Source of the DNA: an uncultured Clostridium sp.
GTDB taxonomy: Bacteria; Bacillota; Clostridia; Lachnospirales; Lachnospiraceae
Assembly: GCA_900553925.1 (NCBI GenBank)
Contig: USFH01000040.1
Location: forward strand, 1 to 14,521
DNA: 14,521 nucleotides
Direction: 5' to 3'
The notes under the pieces were generated by a model. That model searched no databases, was not told where the DNA came from, and saw nothing but the letters and a program-made list of their open reading frames with translations. The position numbers and the translations under genes are program-made. Numbering within the stretch: position 1 is the stretch's first letter; every line of letters starts with the position of its first letter. This document shows, piece after piece, positions 12,526 through 14,521 of the stretch.

Positions 12526-13980
12526 TTAATGATTCTCCCCTTGTCCCTGCGCAAGCATCTCTTCTTTTATCTGATATAATTTCTTCGACAGATCCACGTA
12601 ATGGATATGCGGATTCGTAAACCGCTGTTCTTCTTCCCATATCTGATGGTCAAGCTGTTCTGTCACATATGCCTTGATTGCGGCAAGCTCCGGCTTGTCA
12701 TATACCAGCTTTCCGTCACGAAAGATCGGTACCTGCAGTTCCTTCACATCCACGTTTTCAAATTTCATCTTCTTCCATGGCTTCACCGGATCAACATAGG
12801 CAAATGGCTCATCTCCATTTACCTCCTCATCGTACATCGTGATAAGATCAGCAAGCGCATACCCGGTCTCCCGGCTGAAGATACGCCACAGCTTCTTTCT
12901 GCCAGGATTCGTAATCTTCTCAACGTTCTCAGAGATCTTGATCTTCGGTACAAATTCTCCGGCATCATTCTGCACAGCGGCAAGCTTGTAGACACCACCA
13001 AAGACCGGATCGGATTTTGAGGTAATCATACGCTCTCCGACACCGTAAGAATTGATGCATGCGTTCTGCTTCTTCAGTGACTGCATTAGGAATTCGTCCA
13101 CACTGTTCGACACAACGATCTTGCAGTCCTGCATATCATGTGCATCAAGCGTCTTACGGATTTTCTTGGAGAAATACGCCAGATCCCCGCTGTCGATGCG
13201 CACACCTTTCAGACGTTTTCCGGCAGGCTCCAACACTTCCTTTGCCACGCGGATGGCGTTCACCAATCCGCTGTTTAATATATCATACGTATCGATCAGC
13301 AGCGTGCAGTTATCCGGATAGACTTCTGCATATGCCTTAAATGCTTCGTACTCATTATCAAAAAACTGGATCCAGCTATGTGCCATCGTACCGATCGCTG
13401 GCACACCATACCGTTCGTCTGCCATAACCGTTGCTGTCGCAGCCGCGCCACCGATATAGGCAGCTCTTGCTCCGAGGATTGCCGCATCACCCCCGTGTGC
13501 ACGTCTCGCACCGAACTCCATCACGACCGCACCGCTCTCTGCTGCCGTCCTGCAGATACGGGATGCTTTCGTCGCAATGAGCGACTGGAAATTCATCGTA
13601 AGAAGCAGCATTGTCTCGATGAGCTGTGCCTCGATCACCGGTGCTGTTACCGTGACAAGCGGAGTATTCGGATAGCAGATGGTTCCCTCCGGCAGCGCAT
13701 CGATATTTCCTGTAAACTTAAAATCCTCCAGATACTGCAGGAACCCTTCCGAGAACTCGCCCTTGCTCCTCAAAAACTCGATATCTTCCCTCGAGAAATG
13801 CATATCCTCGATATACTCGATCAACTGCTCTAATCCGGCAGATACAACAAACCCGCCGTTGTCCGGATTCTTCCGATAGAACATATCGAATACAACCATC
13901 TTATCTTTAAATCCTTTTTCGAAGTATCCGTTGGACATCGTCAGTTCGTAATAGTCCATCAACATTGTCAGATTTCTCAT
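12526..13980 (-). CDS. pncB: Nicotinate phosphoribosyltransferase
   Basis: Joins nicotinate to PRPP with ATP hydrolysis to give nicotinate mononucleotide, the first step of NAD salvage, in the cytoplasm. I chose the ATG at 13980 (MRNLTMLMDYYELTMSNGYF), which matches the usual family N-terminus and has GGAG 11 bases ahead, giving 484 residues. An in-frame ATG at 14025 would add 15 residues that look like leader and has no good ribosome site. Family motifs (numbered from 13980): FGARRAHGG (156-164), GTMAHSWIQFF from 197 with the active-site His, and RIDSGDL (261-267). INSYGVGERMITS and the long C-terminal part with KPWKKMK are present. The gene is complete. No promoter is evident between it and the purA terminator. 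Confidence 0.94.
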   Translation of the reverse strand: MRNLTMLMDYYELTMSNGYFEKGFKDKMVVFDMFYRKNPDNGGFVVSAGLEQLIEYIEDMHFSREDIEFLRSKGEFSEGFLQYLEDFKFTGNIDALPEGTICYPNTPLVTVTAPVIEAQLIETMLLLTMNFQSLIATKASRICRTAAESGAVVMEFGARRAHGGDAAILGARAAYIGGAAATATVMADERYGVPAIGTMAHSWIQFFDNEYEAFKAYAEVYPDNCTLLIDTYDILNSGLVNAIRVAKEVLEPAGKRLKGVRIDSGDLAYFSKKIRKTLDAHDMQDCKIVVSNSVDEFLMQSLKKQNACINSYGVGERMITSKSDPVFGGVYKLAAVQNDAGEFVPKIKISENVEKITNPGRKKLWRIFSRETGYALADLITMYDEEVNGDEPFAYVDPVKPWKKMKFENVDVKELQVPIFRDGKLVYDKPELAAIKAYVTEQLDHQIWEEEQRFTNPHIHYVDLSKKLYQIKEEMLAQGQGENH

Positions 13981-14055
13981 AGAATAAACATCTCCATTTC
14001 CCATGCCCGAAAACATAGATTTCATGCTTCCATACGCTTCATGTTTCCATAATTA

Positions 14056-14089
14056 GAAAAACTGCTGCACCAAAGCGATGGTGCAACAG
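14056..14089 (-). terminator. Rho-independent terminator of purA
   Basis: On the minus strand CTGTTGCACCA and TGGTGCAGCAG pair over 11 bp (one G-U) around a 6-base loop, followed immediately by TTTTTC. This is a textbook intrinsic terminator just after purA and before pncB. Confidence 0.9.
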
Positions 14090-14107
14090 CCTTTGTCTTT
14101 TTATTTC

Positions 14108-14133
14108 TTAGTTGTTAAATTTAGTTGTTAAAT
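14108..14133. repeat. Perfect 13-bp tandem duplication over the purA stop codon
   Basis: TTAGTTGTTAAAT occurs twice without a gap (14108-14120 and 14121-14133). The right-hand copy holds the last four purA codons' bases (reading FNN and stop on the minus strand); the left-hand copy lies just past the stop. The duplication does not change the protein. Confidence 0.9.
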
Positions 14134-14521
14134 CCACGATAGATAATATCGGATCTCTTCGGTCCGTTGGAAACCATCGTGATTGGGAATCCAATCTGTT
14201 CCTCGATGAACTCGATATATTTCCGGCAGTTCTCCGGAAGATCCTCGTACTTCTTAATTCCCCGGATATCCTGTTTCCATCCCGGAAGCAACTTATATAC
14301 CGGCTTTGCTTTCTTTAACTTTGCAGTTGTCGGGAAGTCCGTTGTTACCTCTCCGTCGATGTCGTAGCCGACGCAGACCGGAATCTCATCGAGATAGCCA
14401 AGTACATCCAATACTGTAAATGCAACATCGGTGGTACCCTGGATACGGCAGCCATACTTTGATGCCACACAGTCAAACCATCCCATACGTCTCGGACGTC
14501 CGGTTGTCGCACCGAACTCGC
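14121..14521 (-). CDS. purA: Adenylosuccinate synthetase, C-terminal part, truncated by the window edge
   Basis: Catalyses IMP + aspartate + GTP to adenylosuccinate, the committed step to AMP. Only the last about 132 residues of a protein of some 425 are inside; the frame is open to the right edge, where codons upstream of the Met at 14486 read EFGATTGRPRRMGWFD, the conserved IMP/GTP-site region (ATTGRPRR), so that Met is internal. Later segments, GCRIQGTTDVAFTVLDVL (consistent with the family's KLDVL region), the PGWKQDI motif and VSNGPKRSDII near the end, agree with PurA. It ends FNN-stop inside a 13-bp tandem duplication and is followed by a strong terminator. The gene looks intact as far as it is visible. 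Confidence 0.94.
   Translation of the reverse strand, partial: EFGATTGRPRRMGWFDCVASKYGCRIQGTTDVAFTVLDVLGYLDEIPVCVGYDIDGEVTTDFPTTAKLKKAKPVYKLLPGWKQDIRGIKKYEDLPENCRKYIEFIEEQIGFPITMVSNGPKRSDIIYRGFNN

Noticed and set aside
14022..14042. Seven-codon upstream open frame (MKRMEA-stop) ahead of pncB
   Set aside because: No ribosome site and no pattern typical of leader peptides; probably chance ATGs. It also overlaps the less likely pncB start at 14025.
14026..14120. Riboswitch or dedicated promoter ahead of pncB
   Set aside because: The interval is filled by the purA terminator and an AT-rich tail; no conserved riboswitch elements or paired promoter boxes are visible.

Overview
The window looks like chromosomal DNA of an anaerobic, endospore-forming Clostridia member, most likely Lachnospiraceae. 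The evidence is a clear sporulation sigma factor G, a monomeric [FeFe]-hydrogenase, ChW (clostridial hydrophobic, conserved W) repeats on a huge secreted protein, strong Shine-Dalgarno sequences and an FHA protein with a DUF6382-like N-terminus. No gene-free stretch exceeds about 205 bases, and I see no tRNA, rRNA, CRISPR array or insertion sequence.

Layout, left to right. (1) Positions 1-1691 (+): 3' part of asparagine synthetase B, cut by the window edge and closed by a bidirectional hairpin terminator. (2) 1726-3226 (-): a compact three-gene toxin-antitoxin operon of HipBST type, hipB-hipS-hipT in transcription order. It has a good promoter and three near-identical 18-bp operators spaced exactly 41 bp apart. 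A sampled line is about 38% GC against about 62% in asnB, so it looks like an acquired cassette. (3) 3364-8958 (-): a giant secreted surface protein (about 1,864 residues) with a signal peptide, several beta-sandwich modules, a complete family-1 solute-binding-protein domain, a BIG2 Ig-like domain, a Cys-paired module and six ChW repeats arranged as two ABC triads. (4) 9181-9966 (+): sigG as a single gene with a sigma-G-like promoter, followed by a long bidirectional terminator. (5) 10038-12404 (-): a two-gene operon, [FeFe]-hydrogenase then FHA protein, behind a TTGACA promoter. (6) 12526-13980 (-): nicotinate phosphoribosyltransferase. (7) 14121-14521 (-): C-terminal part of adenylosuccinate synthetase, cut by the right edge, with a strong terminator and a perfect 13-bp tandem duplication across its stop codon.

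The housekeeping genes (asnB, pncB, purA) and sigG are ordinary. The parts that deserve attention are the hipBST-like cassette with its 41-bp-phased operators, two of which also form a hairpin just behind the upstream 5.6-kb gene, and the surface protein that embeds an apparently complete solute-binding domain in a cell-surface scaffold with no transporter gene nearby. The hydrogenase-FHA pair is a less certain functional link.
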